From contig CAIIXF020000009.1 of assembly GCA_903813345.2 (NCBI GenBank), forward strand, positions 9,854,030-9,918,029: a stretch of DNA of 64,000 nucleotides. Reading direction: 5' to 3'. The notes below the pieces were generated by a model. The model saw only the letters and a program-made list of their open reading frames with translations. It searched no databases and was not told the DNA's origin. The position numbers and the translations under genes are program-made. How positions within the stretch are numbered: the first letter of the stretch is position 1; each line of letters opens with the position of its first letter. Positions 10,610 to 25,600 of this stretch are shown here, one piece after another. Source of the stretch: Owenia fusiformis. Lineage: Eukaryota > Annelida > Polychaeta > Sabellida > Oweniidae.

Positions 10610-13600
10610 CTGGAAAAAATCATGGAAACATGAATAAGACATCAATTAAAAAATTTAATTTATTTAACTTAATTAAACCTTTAATTAAAAATGGAAGTGA
10701 AGATCACAAAAGAAACGTAAAATATTTGTTTATCATAAAGATATTCATGTTTGATTTCACTAAATGAAGATTAATCTGGATTTTGAAGTTCTTTTATTGA
10801 AGGCATTATAATATTCTATAAAATTAGCATGAACTTAAAAGCCTTACATAAAACAAAATGTTATCAATTATTATCTATTGTTATATATTATCTAAAACAC
10901 ATTCACTTATATTAGAATCAAGACATCAAGCTTTAAAGTGGTACATTACACTCTGTATCAGGCTTTAAACTGATACATCACACTGTATCAAGCTTTTAAA
11001 GTGATACATCACACTCTGTTAAATACCTTATAAAGCTGTAAAAATATACATGTACATAGGCACCCATGAGGAATTGACAGTCAAACCTATCCATTAGGCC
11101 ACCATGACCTGGTATGGTGTCACCAAAATCCTAGAACACACAACACTAAGCATGCAAGCATATATGATCACATTGCAACATCATGCGAGTCTATATGGTC
11201 ACACATGCACCATAATGCAAGTCTATATGGTCACACATGCACCATAATGCAAGTCTATATGGTTGCACATGCAAACACTGCGAAAGAATAGAATGGTTAC
11301 ATTGTGGACGGAATTAAAGCCTATATGGTGAAACTGGATCACAATGCAAGTCTATATGATCATTATGCATCATTATGCAAGTCCACATGGTCACTGCATA
11401 AGAACGCAAATCTATATGGTTGTACTGCATCAGAATGCATAATTATGTAAGTTGACAGGAAAGGAGGGGGTTAAACACCATGCATAGTTGCAGGTTAACA
11501 TAAATCCAAATTCAGAAATGTAATTGGGGAGCCAGAATACAGTATGGAGGTAACAGAGAAAAACAATAAGCCAAAAGGGAGACCAAAGTCAGTCTGATTT
11601 TTCAAAGGGGCTTTTGCTTTGTATGACATGAACATTTTCCAAATCTGCACTAGGTCCATAAAATTGTAATACATGAATAATATGTCTGGGGTTTTTATTA
11701 CAGAAAATATTTGTTGGTGAGAGAGAGACAATGGACCATGATGAAGCTTAGATTTTATACATGCATATCAAGCAAGCACAAGTCAATATTCTCAATAAGC
11801 CAGGAAATGGCAGGATGCTTAAGACATTATTCCCTTGTTAAAAACTTGACTGGTTTCTATGGGAATGTTTGTAACAGTTTTGATTGGGTAAGACCATAAA
11901 CTGTAAACTTTTGGAATTTGATGGAATAAGATAACAATAAGTATTCAGCACATTAAAAAAATTAAAGCATTAAAATGGTGCACACTTTACATAATAATGC
12001 TTATAAAAGAATAAAACAGATTTCTGGTCATGCTTTAACACAAAACTTAAATGGAGTGCTTTATATTTTGGCAATTGTTTTTTACAACATACATATGCCT
12101 CGTCAAGTTATTCCTTGCTTATTCCTGACATTTTCACTCTTTTTGTGTTAAGAACATGACTAGAATGGCATTCTGTTAGCAAAATAAAAAAAAACAGCAA
12201 CAGAAGACAGCGACAGCATCTGACAACCAAACAAACAAAATCATGCAAAAAATCAACCCATAATAATTCATGATAATTTATTTATGTGGGTTCTTATCTT
12301 TAATCAAAGAAGCATGGGGAATAAGAGCTTATTATACAGGATGGTCAAAAAAATGGAAACCCTGCATTTTCCTCATATCTTTGTCATTTCAAGAAACTAC
12401 TCCCTGATATTTCACACATTTGTAAAACATTGGATTTTCTATCACCCTACCATATTTTATGACCATCAGACTGATAGTCACAATTTTACAGCACTTTGAA
12501 CAACATGCTTCAGGTTTAGCCATCATCACACCGAAGGCAAACCTGCACAGTTGTCAATGACCAAAATACATCCCTCAGCAGGTATGGCCTGAATGATAGA
12601 GATGATCTCACTATTGAGGTCTGCAATTGTCCTGAAGTCATTCTTATACACTCTATCTCTACAATAGCCCCATAGGTAGGGACATTTTGGACGACATATG
12701 CAGGTTTCTCTACAGCCCAATACTAGCCACCGAGAATGTTCTTTAAAGTGCTGTAACATTATGACTATCAATCTGATGGTCATGACATTAGGTAGGCAGA
12801 TAGGAAATTGAGTGATGTACAAATGTGTAAAGTTATTTCTCAAAAAGATATTAGGAAAATGGTGTAAGGGTTTCCAGTTTCTTTGACCACCTGTATATTA
12901 TTTTCAGGGATAATAATTGCACTTTTGTCTTTTGCCAAAACCATCCTTCAAACGAAGGATCACTTATAGGGAGTTTTTCAAGGACTGCATGAATTATTAT
13001 GGGATAGGCAGCCATATTGGTTATTGAAGCATAACATTCAGGTTCAGGGCCACCTAATAAAGCAAATGGAAATAAACATGGACAAAACAGGACATTCAGG
13101 TTTGGGGCCCACCTTATAAAGCTAGAGAAATAAACATGGACAAATGAGCCCATGAGAAGTTGACAGTCAAATCTATCCATCATTCCTCCGTGACCTGGAA
13201 TCAGGTCCCCAAAATCCTAAAAATCATATCCATTTAATAATCATTTAAATGGGTGCATAATATTTATATTTGCAATTTAAGCAAACATATTTTATCCTTT
13301 ATTATATGTCTAAATTGTTTTTGATCTCTCAGAATGATAATATATTGCATCAAATTATTTTACATATAAATTTCAGATTTTTATGAAACAGATAGTAGTT
13401 CATTGAAATGTAAAAAAAAATAGTCAAACTACAATTGATCAATGTATTTATGTATTTCAGTTCGTAAAGCTAAAAAGTTTTATTGATGGTTTTAACTTTA
13501 TAAAAACATCCAGCATCTGATATACTTACTTTTATTTTAAACGCTCTTTTAAAACCACTTGCAAAAAAACCTCCAAATGGTCCTATTATAGATGCAAATG

Positions 13601-16600
13601 TTGATAGTGCAATGGTGTGAAGTGTGAATGGGTACATCTGCACTTTCATAAACTTTAAATTGTATTCTTGTGATGTAAAAGCGTGTGATCTGATGCACTC
13701 CATTGATAAAGTGCCGAGTTCATCAGAATATTCAATCGGACAAACAAAGAAGTCCCATCTCATTAAAATGTTGGAGAGCTGAAAATAAATGTACTGTTCT
13801 GAATAGCTATACACAGGCAATATAATTCGGCGACGTTTTGGCATCGAAAAAATTTGGCGCTGTTCCAGCACGTTGTGTCGACACCGTTCCGGCACTGAAA
13901 CCTTTCGACACCAAAATTTGCCACCGGACTAGTCACCGGACTAGTCAGTCCATTTGGCGAAAATTGGCACCAAAACGGTGTCGAAAATCAGATTGCATTT
14001 TGGGGGTGTAGAGAGAAATAGTGTATCCTTTGTGCAAAAAGATAATGTGTTTTGCAATCTATAGGAGAATATTTGATGATTAAAATTTTTCAACGTTTAT
14101 TTGAAAAATGGCGGGAAATTTGAATATATGAGAAATAAAAGCTGACAACTTTTTTTTGAAAACAATTTTTTCAAACATCTCTAAAATTACTATTGAAGTC
14201 AAGAACATGTAAATGAATGATAAAAACATATTCTTAAACTTTACATGAGGCCTTTAAGAGTGGTATCCTCATATAGCTTACCACAATGCCAAATATCACT
14301 GTTGCAAAAGCACCTCCTAAAAATCCTTCCCATGTTTTCTTCGGAGAGAGTTTAATGAGTGGTGTTTTGCCAAAGAAAAAGCCAAAGATGTACGCCCAAA
14401 TATCATTGCAAATAATCATGGAAACTGGAACAAGGAACCTGAAAATACAAAATACTTTTTGAAAAATAATTGAAGTCCTTTGACGATGGATGCAAAGACT
14501 TAAAGTAATGGTGTCTAAATCTCAAGTTAAATTCACAATTATTATTACCTTAATATAAATATCAGGAAAAATTAAACTACTTTTTGACCAAAATAGAACA
14601 TTTCTAGTTTCTAAAGCTTATCTTGAAGTACAATTTGAGGAGTTGTTATTTACGAATCTGATTGGGAAAGGACAAATCCAGTGATTATCTTTCATTCCAA
14701 TGGTGTAGATGAAGCTCTCTTTTAAGAAGTGAAATGAATTAGGAAAAGGGTAACATACCAGATGAGTCCTTCGAATATGTTCTGCATGATGAGATGCGAC
14801 TGTGTAACAACAATTAACAATGTTACATGGGTCCAACCAAACTGAAATAATGAACATTCAAGAAATTAGGAAACAGTTATTTTGGTTTATTTATTCATAA
14901 TATTACAGTTAAACCCGTATTTAAAGGTAGTGTAGTGTAGGTGTAGGTTACAGCGTACATTCGATACTAGTCTAGCTACGAGCCCTTTTGACCCCCCCCC
15001 AAACACCTCGCCACAAGAAAGTGTTTAATCTAGTAGAGGGGGGGGGGGTTCACAGAGTCTTGGAGAGAGAGTAATATGATATCTTAAAAGGTGATTTTGC
15101 AAGTGTTTCCATGACATTAAACTTACCAATGTGAACTGCTGAAGGTAATGTTTCTTGACTAGACTGAACACGAAGCCCACAAAACCTGCGACATACAACG
15201 AGAATGAGATGAACCTATGGTACGTCACAAATGGCTGCATGAAGTGCTGAAAAGAACAATCATTCAGTGTTATTGCATTTTTACTAAAACGACATGTAAC
15301 CTAAGTAACAGGACAGTAGAGTAACACACAGGACTTGCTAGATGATGTGTCAACAACCCCACTACCCCCCCCCCCCTATCCCCTAAGGGTTCTGCCTCAG
15401 ACAGATCACTAAATTCATTTCATTCATTAAGGCCATTAAGATCATTCAGGTTCAAATTATTACTCGCTCAAAGAACAAATATCGAAATATGAGAATACAT
15501 TTTCCAGTATATCATCTTTTTTCAGTATGGAGTTTACATTTAACCTACTAAGTGCTGAAAAGAACAATCATTCAGTGTTATTGCATTTTTACTAAAACGA
15601 CATGTAACCTAAGTAACAGGACAGTAGAGTAACACACAGGACTTGCTAGATGATGTGTCAACAACCCCACTACCCCCCCCCCCCTATCCCCTAAGGGTTC
15701 TGCCTCAGACAGATCACTAAATTCATTTCATTCATTAAGGCCATTAAGATCATTCAGGTTCAAATTATTACTCGCTCAAAGAACAAATATCGAAATATGA
15801 GAATACATTTTCCAGTATATCATCTTTTTTCAGTATGGAGTTTACATTTAACCTACTAAGATACAGAAAAACATGTTTATCATGACAAGCCTTATCTAAA
15901 TGACCGTTAATATAACTTATTCAGACAGGATTTAGACTAATTTAACAGGTAGACCATAATAATCATCTATGGATAGATGATCAATAAAATCATATACAGT
16001 AAACAATAAATAATAACAAAAAACAACTTGAATAAACACAAACAATAATTGAAAAACAATTGAAAAGAAAATAATCTTAAAACAGTAATTTCCATATTAT
16101 AATACCTGTATAAATTCATCAATGTACATATCCTAAATAAAGCACAATTTATATTAAAATATGAATCTCAATACCAGGTTCTCAAATAGAAATTCCTTGA
16201 ACCCATAACTTTAAAAGTGAAATAAAAATATCAAACATAATATGAAATCAAATGCATCATGGGCAACATTCAATTATGGGTCAGTCAATTTGTTTTCACC
16301 AAGATACATGTGGTATTTCTCATACATTCTGAAATCATAATCACAGGTTCTAAACAGACCTCAACATAATGCGAGCATTTGAGGGTCCATGTTGAGCTGA
16401 ACATACTGCCATGCTCGATAATACATATAGCACCATGCTAAAGACATGATACCATCGAGCAAGCTCACAATATCTTGAAGTCTGATTAATACCTGTGCCT
16501 ATGTTAAGTCCAAAGTAGAATTCATCAATCACTGACTCCTTGCTATACCAACATGCAAACCTAAATACTACAAAATATATTGGATGAAAAAATATTCAAG

Positions 16601-19600
16601 ACCACTCTTGCGAATGGTCTCTATGGGAACTAACCATGCCTCAGTAGACTATAATCTAAATGTGATCACCTCATTTTTTCAAACTCTCGCTCAAAGAAAG
16701 TAGAAAGGAAAACAAGGCATTAACATGCAAAATGTCGTCACCTGCAGTTTGTTACAGATGCCGAACGCCACACCGACCACCAAATGCCAAACAGTTCTGA
16801 CCTTTTATGTGAAAAATCATTCAAATCTACAGTTATCCGACAAAACGGACAAAGAGGCATCTAATTTAGTGGATAAAAACATTCCTTTAAATTAAATCAT
16901 CAACTAAATTTCAGGTAATATACCACAATCTATGTTGGGGTAAGGATTGAATGCATATTTAGTGGTATCTAACTATAGAGGTAGAAGTCTGCACCATAAA
17001 AATCAATAAATAAAAACAATAGTTACCCAGAAAGAATACTCTGACAAATAAATAATAAAATACAACAAATAACTAATAAGAATACAGGTATCTGTCCATG
17101 CTATATCACCATAGTTACTAAACGACGAGATAAATAAGAGTAAACTTGTACCTGGAGTAACCATGGAATTTCCTACAAAAAGGAAATTGGAACGTCACGA
17201 AATGATTAAGAAAAAGAATAATTACTTCCAGGGAAAGTAGCATGAACATACATGTATATGTATACGGTAGAAAAAAGCAATCCCCTAAAAACCATAAAAT
17301 ATTCAGCATATATTATTTACACTATTTCTTGTTCTACTCTTTCTCTCTGTCTAACTTCCCCAATTTATCAGATTCACTTATCAATCTAATTCTTGAGAAA
17401 GATTTGTATTCTAAAGGTAATAGAAGAGTGTGAATCTCACAATGTACCCCCTCATCCCTTTCCTTCTAAAATCTTAATTGCAATCTTGAGTTTAAGAGAA
17501 AATGAATTTGCATAATACATGGGGCTATATGCAAGACTACATCTTGACAAAATCGAGTCTAATTTTCAGCTGTCTTGTCTTGTACACTTAGAAATATGCA
17601 ACATGAAAAAAGCTATCTATTATTACAATTGATTACTACTATCTGCACATATCGGATTTTCTTGATTACAATGCTAAAAGTGGGAACATGTGTAATCACC
17701 AGTTATTGATCGAATAGTATTTCTTAAGGTGAGAACATACAGTATGATGAAGTAGCTGATATTTTTATCTCTTGAAGCATAATGAAGATGTATGGAGATA
17801 TAAACAAGTTTAATACCAATAGTATTATCAGTGATCTTCCCAGATTTTTTCACAACAGTTACATCCTAATTTCACCTGTTTTAGTCAAAATATCGCAATA
17901 TTTCGTTATTTGAGGCAGGGGGCAAACAGATTTTTGTCAGAGTGCTAACAGAATTTTGGCTGGGTACAAATAGATTTTTGGCAGGATGCAAACATTTTCA
18001 GCAGGATGTTAACAGATATTTGGCTGGTGCAAACAGAATTTCCGCAGGGTGCAGAGGCTTGTTGCTCTATTACTGGGGATATCACAGTTTGTTGAAGTGG
18101 TATACAATTACAAGCACTGCCCTGATCCAGTATTTTTGAGACACGGCTGAAGCAGTAAGACTTCTTTTTTAGCCTTTCAAACTCCAACATGTTTTATTTA
18201 TGCAAACACTTTTCAAGATGAATCTAAAAAGATGACAAAGGACAAAGGGGAAGTACATGGAGAATAGAGTGAAATGAGACCCTTTAAGACATGGTAAAAT
18301 TTAGGAATGGCAAAGGAGGCTTTAACGATAAACTCAAACTCAGAATGTTGCTCCATGTTATAAAAAGCAGGAATCAAAGACTGGTTGAAGTTTTATAAAT
18401 ATCTCAATCTACATAACATATCATCCATGCCTGGATAAAATTCCTATGAGTGAAATCATACTTCCCATACTGAACTCCAAAGAATCTGGATTTTGTTTTG
18501 GTTCAGACATTTACTATTAATAGACACACTTTGGTTTAATACACTGTACTTCGACTTAATTTGATAGCCACTTTATTTTGGCGAATTCGCCAAATTGTTA
18601 AAATCCGCCAAATTAAGTAGCCACCAAATTCCCTGGTAATTTTAGTACCATGCAAATTAGTACCATTTGTACATTGTAATATTGCAAGTCCGCCAAATTA
18701 AGTAGCTGCCAAATGTTCAAAACAGCAAATCCGCCAAAACAAGTAGCGCCAATTTAAGAAGAAGTACAGTATTCCTTTATCAATATCTGCTCCTCGAGTT
18801 CAATTAAAATATGTATTGTACTAAATAAAGCCAATGCACATTCTTCATATGTAACTAACATTTAGTTCACGCTCAAACTCCCCCAAAGGCTAAAATTGAG
18901 ATTATTAAGATTGTTTCAGTTAAAACTGTAAAATCTTCTCATTTAGTAAGAGTACAGTATTGCTCGCTCATAAGTATTCAGGGTAATAGAGGCAAAGTGC
19001 CATTTCAATATTGTTTCAGTTAAAACTGTAAAATCTTCTGATTTAGTAAGAGTACAGTATTGCTAGCTCATAAGAATTCGGGGTAATAGAGGCAAAGTGC
19101 CTTTTCAGTTAAAACTGTAAAATCTTCTGATCTAGTAAGAGTATAGTATTGCTAGCTCATAAGAATTCAGGGTAATAGAGGCAAAGTGCCTTTTCAATAT
19201 TGTTTCAGTTAAAACTGTTAAATCTTCTGAATTAGTAAGAGTACAGTATTGCTAGCTCATAAGAATTCAGGGTAATAGGGGCAAAGTGCCTTTTCAATAT
19301 TGTTTCAGTTAAAACAGCAAAACCTTCTGATTTAGTAAGAGTACAGTATTGCTAGCTCATAAGAATTCAGGGTAATAGGGCCTCGGGGCAAAGTGCCTTT
19401 TCAATATTGAATGATTCTAATAAAGACATATTGATCGATCTAGAAATATCAGATTAGGTTTTCAATAACTTAAACATCTTAGAATTTGATTAAAGGATGA
19501 TATTTTTCATGTCAAAGATTCTTTCATTTTGTGGCAATCTTTGCAAGGATGGTTTATATTAGATCAAATTATTTTACAGATTACGCTTCAATGAATCTTA

Positions 19601-22600
19601 TACAGATAAATCAGATTGGCCTTTGATAATGATAAGTCTTATCTCTGCAATCATTGATTGGGTCTTATCTCATTGAATTCATGAGAATATATGAAGATTT
19701 ATCCCATAGTTGAGGTCAAATCTGTTCACTCGTCCAGATATTAATATCAACTCGTGGATAAAAATGATATCTCTCAAAATCATAGGATATCCTATACTTA
19801 TCCAATGAATATGCTGATATTAATGTAATAGTAAATAGCAGTGATTTCTTGATAACATCATACAGAAATAGATGTTAGAGACATTGTTTGGACTTGTTTC
19901 TGTTTAAATGACATTAAATGATTTACGGCCATGCTAATGCTGGATCAATACAAAGAGTTTATTTTAGTAGAAGTCACGAATATAGAAAATATATTTATTC
20001 CCTATCCATTTTCCATGAAACAAAATCAACAGTTCTATATTATCATGATTTATAATTTTAGTTTTATCCGAATTCCTATAAAAAATGCACAAAAGAATTC
20101 AGCCTTAGGTGAGGATTAATCCATAATATAAGTACAGTGAAACTTGTCAAAGTGCAACACCTTTGGCATCTCTAAAGTGTTCCACTTGGGAGGTGTTCCA
20201 CTTATAGAGGTTCATTTAACATTAAGTCAGTTGGTTTTGGGACTCTGAAAAGTGTTCCACAAAAAGAGGTTCCACTTCAAGAGGAAATCCACTTCAAAAG
20301 GTGTTCCACCTGAGGAGGTGTTTCACTTCTGGAGGTATTCCACTTTACAGGTTTCACTGTATAGTGCATTATTATATCACTGCTAGATTTCTGATTGGTT
20401 ATTGAACAAAATGTGAAAAAGACCCTTTCTCTGCATATTTCCAATTCATGAATTCTGATCAAAGAGAATACCTATCAATGATACAATAGAATATTGCAAT
20501 CAATACATGCTGCAAAAATCATAGAATGAAAAATTTGCTTATACCTAATTTTGCAATGAACGCAATGAACTGTATTCTTTGAATGGTTATTTTAAGTTAT
20601 AAGGATGATATCGACTTAAATGTTTACAGAAGTATGATATTCCAAAATATCAATTAATTATTAACCAATCAAAATGTAGGATTCATAATAAATGTGCAGT
20701 AATTAAAATACCTACCGGTCTTGACAACAGCACTCCAAAATAGTCAATCATACTTTCTCCGAAGAAAAAGTAATTTGACGTGACCAGGAAATACCAACTT
20801 AGGGTACGGAACCACGGAAGGTCATGTGATTTGTAGACTTGGTAGCCGATTGTGATGATCTCGTGGAAACATTTGATTTGCAGCATCAGTATCTAAAATG
20901 AACAGTTTATTTGAATATTAATTTATTTCGATAAATATTTATATCCCACACATTGTTGTACATTTTTCATGTTTAGGAACTTTTGTGGCTTGCTCCTTTG
21001 ATTGATGCACTTTTTGGTTTAAAAAATTTCTTTCTTTTCCACATTTTGCTTTCTTATTTCAAATTTAGCAACCTCTGAATGAATCACTAAATTAAAAATT
21101 ACCCTCGCTTCATTTTAGGTTATGCCTGGACTAGTAAAATCAAGGTGAGTCTGTCCCTAATAATATATGTGCTTACATAATATATTTAATACATTTATGT
21201 TATATAAAATATTCTCCACTGGATTTTTTCTTAAAGGGTTCCGATTAGCATCCCGTATAAATACAATATGGCGGCTCCAGGCGAATCAACTGGATCAGTC
21301 CATTTTTAAGAAATAAGGGGAGTTCTGTAAAATCCAGTTTATTGAAATTGTCTTTGAGATAAAGTAATCCGTTTATAATGATTTTGAAAATGTTATCCAA
21401 AGAGTGATTGCGTTCAAAGAATACATGTACAACAGCCAATATAAATCCTTGTATTAGAAACCGGTTTGTCTTGCTTTGTTTCATTTGTAGGATATTTCAT
21501 ATGCCAAGCTGTGTGCTATTACGTTATGGGGAAATTTAGATGCCAATTTTTCCTTATTGTACACAAATAGAAGATCCTGAAACTTCACCCATAAATGTGG
21601 AATTGATTTGTCAAAATAAAAATCACCCTTTTATAAATGTGTCGATCTATAATATACTTATGCTATATAACAGTTAGAGGTGTTGACACAACGACCTCGA
21701 ACCTGTGAACCCTTGAGTATTATTCCGGGATCAGGCCTTTTATACTTAACGGTGAGCAACACAAGAAACGAGCGTTTGATTTGCTAAACGATATGCGTCA
21801 CCCTTTAAGTGGGTGCAAAATTCTCATCTTCACAATTCCAGTGTTCGCGTTGACGCCGTTTTTTCTAGTTTTTACGGAAATTTCAAGAGGTCGGACGGAA
21901 AAATCAGAAACAACTTACGTCCCTGGGACGCAAAGATTCTACACCACCATCAGGTAACTTTTACTGCAGCGTAGAAGTGATAAAACATGATTGTCCGAAG
22001 AATTTTCAAATCGTCTACTTCCTTGATCTCGATAATGTTTATGTCAGCAAATCTGATTGGCTACCGAAGTGTCTCAGTATATTCGCGGGGTTTCTAGTCT
22101 GAAACGCAGCATTTGATTGGCTATGGTGCCCTCCGAGTCATTCCGGAGTATACCGAAGCTGGATAATCTGTTGTACGCAAACATTAGTTTCAAAATTGAG
22201 AATTGGGATTTGTTTTTCATGATAATCTTAATTACTTCCACTAGGAACCGTTAGATATCGATCTAATGTTATACATCAATATAATTATTTAATGATAGCT
22301 CGTTTTTCATCTAAAAGTCGTCAGAGTAAGGAGAAATGTTAGAAGAAACAAAAAGTTCACGACCTTGAAGATCGCTGGTTGGTAAAATGTGAAAACAACT
22401 CTTAATTTGAATATTTCTTTCATTCATTTCGGAGAATTTTGATATAACATTAGTAAAGAATTGTGTGAAAAGGACCAAATGATAGATATTTATCGGGAGA
22501 ATGCATAGAATTACAATATATGTCATTTTTATCCCGTTTTAGCGGAAGCACTCTATTATCGCCCACTTTACTTTCACTTTATAACAAAATATGAGGGACG

Positions 22601-25600
22601 CAAAAAAAATTAGACGGGACTCACATTTTTCAAATGTGTTGCGTCCCTGGGACTCAGAAATTTAAATGGCTAGCGCGAACACTGCAATTCAGACCAAAGG
22701 AGTGGTATCGATATGGAGAACAAAAATATTTTCATCTTAAACCAATCATTGAAAACATTCTGTAAAAAAACATGGTATTTTATGTAATGTTGACTGATTG
22801 ACAACAATTTAATGCGAAAATTATTTAGAAATATTTTATATAACTGTTTTTGTTAACATTTTTTGTTTTTCTAGTGCAATTGTTTTTGCTCCTTTCTACC
22901 AACTTGAGAATGAAATAAAATGTCTTTCCCAACAAAATAGGAACAAAATAGCATATACAACATGTTTTTAGACCTCTCAATATTATAGTTATACAAAGGA
23001 ATTTTTGGTTGATTTTAAAAAAGCATTCAAAAAATAAAAACAAAATCCCCCAAAATAGATAAAAATCAAGTTAAACCTTTTATTTCATTAACAAGATACT
23101 TTTTAAAATCAACCAAAATTTCCTTTGTACAATTACAATATTGAGAGACCTAAGCATGTTGTGTTTATGTCATTTTGTTCCAATGAGGTTCGGAAAGATG
23201 TTTCATTTTACTCTGGAAACATGATATCAAGAACAAAACAAGTGTTTGATGTGTTTTCTAAAACAATATAGATGAAATTGTATATACATTTTTCCAATTA
23301 TATTGTTATCATTCAAAAGATGACCATTAAATTGACAATATGTAAAATTTTCAGATTTTTTTGATGACTGGTTTAAGAAAAACGTGTGTTCAAATGGTTC
23401 GCCATATCGATACCTATCTTTTGGTCAAAACATGACTTTTTTTCATGATTTTCCTCATTTTGAAATGGGAGCAAATGAATTTTCAGGTGGGTGAAATTCT
23501 GCTTTTTAAATCTCAGGTGGGTGCGGAGCCCACTTGCTTTAATGATCGGGAGATCACTGTATAATGCCAATATATGTATTTTGTCGAACCTGCCCTTATT
23601 CCACGGTTTGGCCATACAAACTGAGGACCTCATGTATAATATTTATAATATAATGACATATATTGAGAGTATTGACAATTCGGTACTTGACCAATCAGTC
23701 ATATTCTGATCCATATTACACATAGATATGTACATATATGTTTGCTTTATCTCATATCTTATAGACACATTGACTTTGCCTTGTTGATTTAATATTAAGT
23801 AAATACTGAAGACCCATCCAAAAATTGCTGTATTAGTCATTATATTAATCCAATATACATATTTTCTTGATATAATATACATGTACTGTCGCAGGAGGTA
23901 GCTGGAGATAAGTACACAAATGCTTTTTATGATATTTATTCTGAAAAGAATATTCACCACTCTTATGTTAACACACACAGTTTCAAGGTGGCATAAAATT
24001 GTTGACTCATTTTAGTTCGGTTGTCATCATCGTAAAATGAAAATCAGCCTGACATACAGCCCCCAAAATTAACTTATTTAACTTACAATTGAATTGCTGA
24101 TTATGTGCAATATTGCCCGAACTCTGCGAACCACCCCCCCTGACCAAAAATTCTTTCAAAATCATGCAGTTTTTCACCATTTTGAGCACTTCTCAAGTGA
24201 TTTTTAGACATATTTGGGCCAAAATTGTCAAATGTGAGCTTCCCCCTGGAAATTTCTTGAAAACTGAACCCCCCCCCTTGGCAAATCCTGGCTACAGGCC
24301 TGGATATGATGGGGTTGTGTATTAGAACGAGTCTACCTGTATAAACACCCCATCCTATAAATTGCCAATAATCCAATACGCATGTCTGAATAATTTATTG
24401 GAAACTTTACAAAACAGTTACATAGCGCAGTTACGGGCTACATTAGACCACTGGCTACTACTATGCAAAATGTCAAGACTGGCCTAGAAACCCCTCTTCA
24501 AAGGAGCTCTGAGCTCTTGTTTCTGCACTGATAAGCCCCGATTCAAAGACAAAAAGCATGCGTATCAAGTTGTAGACCATTTTGTCAAACACCATGGATT
24601 ACCTAATGCAGCAAGTAGAGAAGTCTCGCCTGAATCCATTCTGATACTCATAGCATCTTTCTGTTTCACCTGAAACATCTCAGGGCTGAGAAGAAATGAG
24701 ATGTCATGGTTTATCATGATGCCTGAATCTGGGAAATGAAATGAACAGAGATGAACAGAGTCTCAATGTCAAAATATGAGCTCTGCATTCATAATATCAT
24801 TCAGTTATAAAAGACAAATATATTTCAAGTCCAAACTATTTTGAAAATCAGCCTAATGAACGAGTATATTGTATTTTTAATGTCACAAATCGATACAAGG
24901 TGAATATTATTTGATCTTCCCAAACAACTTTTACGTCAGCTGGCACCATATGTACAGGGTGATCAATAAATAAGGTAAAGGTATCTGGCATTTTCATAAA
25001 TCCTCGGTGTAAATTGACTTTCATTAACATTAGAAATGTTTATTGGATTCTAATAGGTTAAATCTAGAACTGAATATGGAGTTTATAACATATAGTAATA
25101 ATAATGGATCAGGGAAAAAACAAATATCCCTAATATGGTCTCCAGATAAATAGAGGATATCCTATGATTTTTGAGGGATACCATTTTGGTGCCACCATTT
25201 TTATCCATGAGTGGATGCCGCCCATCTCGAGATTGGCGATATCCAAGAGTGGATAAAAATGATAGCCGAGAAAAATCATAGAATATCATATTTATCCTAT
25301 GGTTACTATTTTTGTATGGAATTAAAATAAATAGACCTAAAAGTTGATTTCTTAATTTTTTCATTTCATTTTTGTGAACTTATTTTTACAAAATGATTTA
25401 TATGACTTATATGCCTAGAAAAGACTGGTGAGAAGATTTGTTTTGTAAAATATATAAAAAAGAGAAAATTCAGTGAAAAAAAATTCTGAATTTTTTCACT
25501 GAATTTTCTTGTTTTTATACATTTTATCAAAAGTATACATTCTTTTCTAGGTACATTAGTGCACTTGTTATGCAAAACTGAGAGATGTAGACATTATGGG

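Larger units (their letters stand above)
21809..23560. mobile_element. Repeat split by two nested insertions
   Basis: The outer repeat starts gtgggtgcaaaattctcat and ends gcccacttgctttaatg ... gggagatcactgt. The copy at 61788-61967 has the same sequence in about 180 bp without interruption. Here 21838-22684 and about 22700-23420 are inserted into it. Confidence 0.8.

Noticed and set aside
12526-12843. 105-codon frame as a host gene
   Set aside because: It lies wholly inside an inverted-repeat transposon and only its second half resembles a transposase tail.
21119-21144. 26-bp plus-strand interval between acceptor-like and donor-like words
   Set aside because: Too short and isolated, on the strand opposite the gene, with no partner exons.
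24953-25000. Single cagggtgatcaataaataag word resembling a transposon end
   Set aside because: No inverted partner was found nearby, so no element can be bounded.
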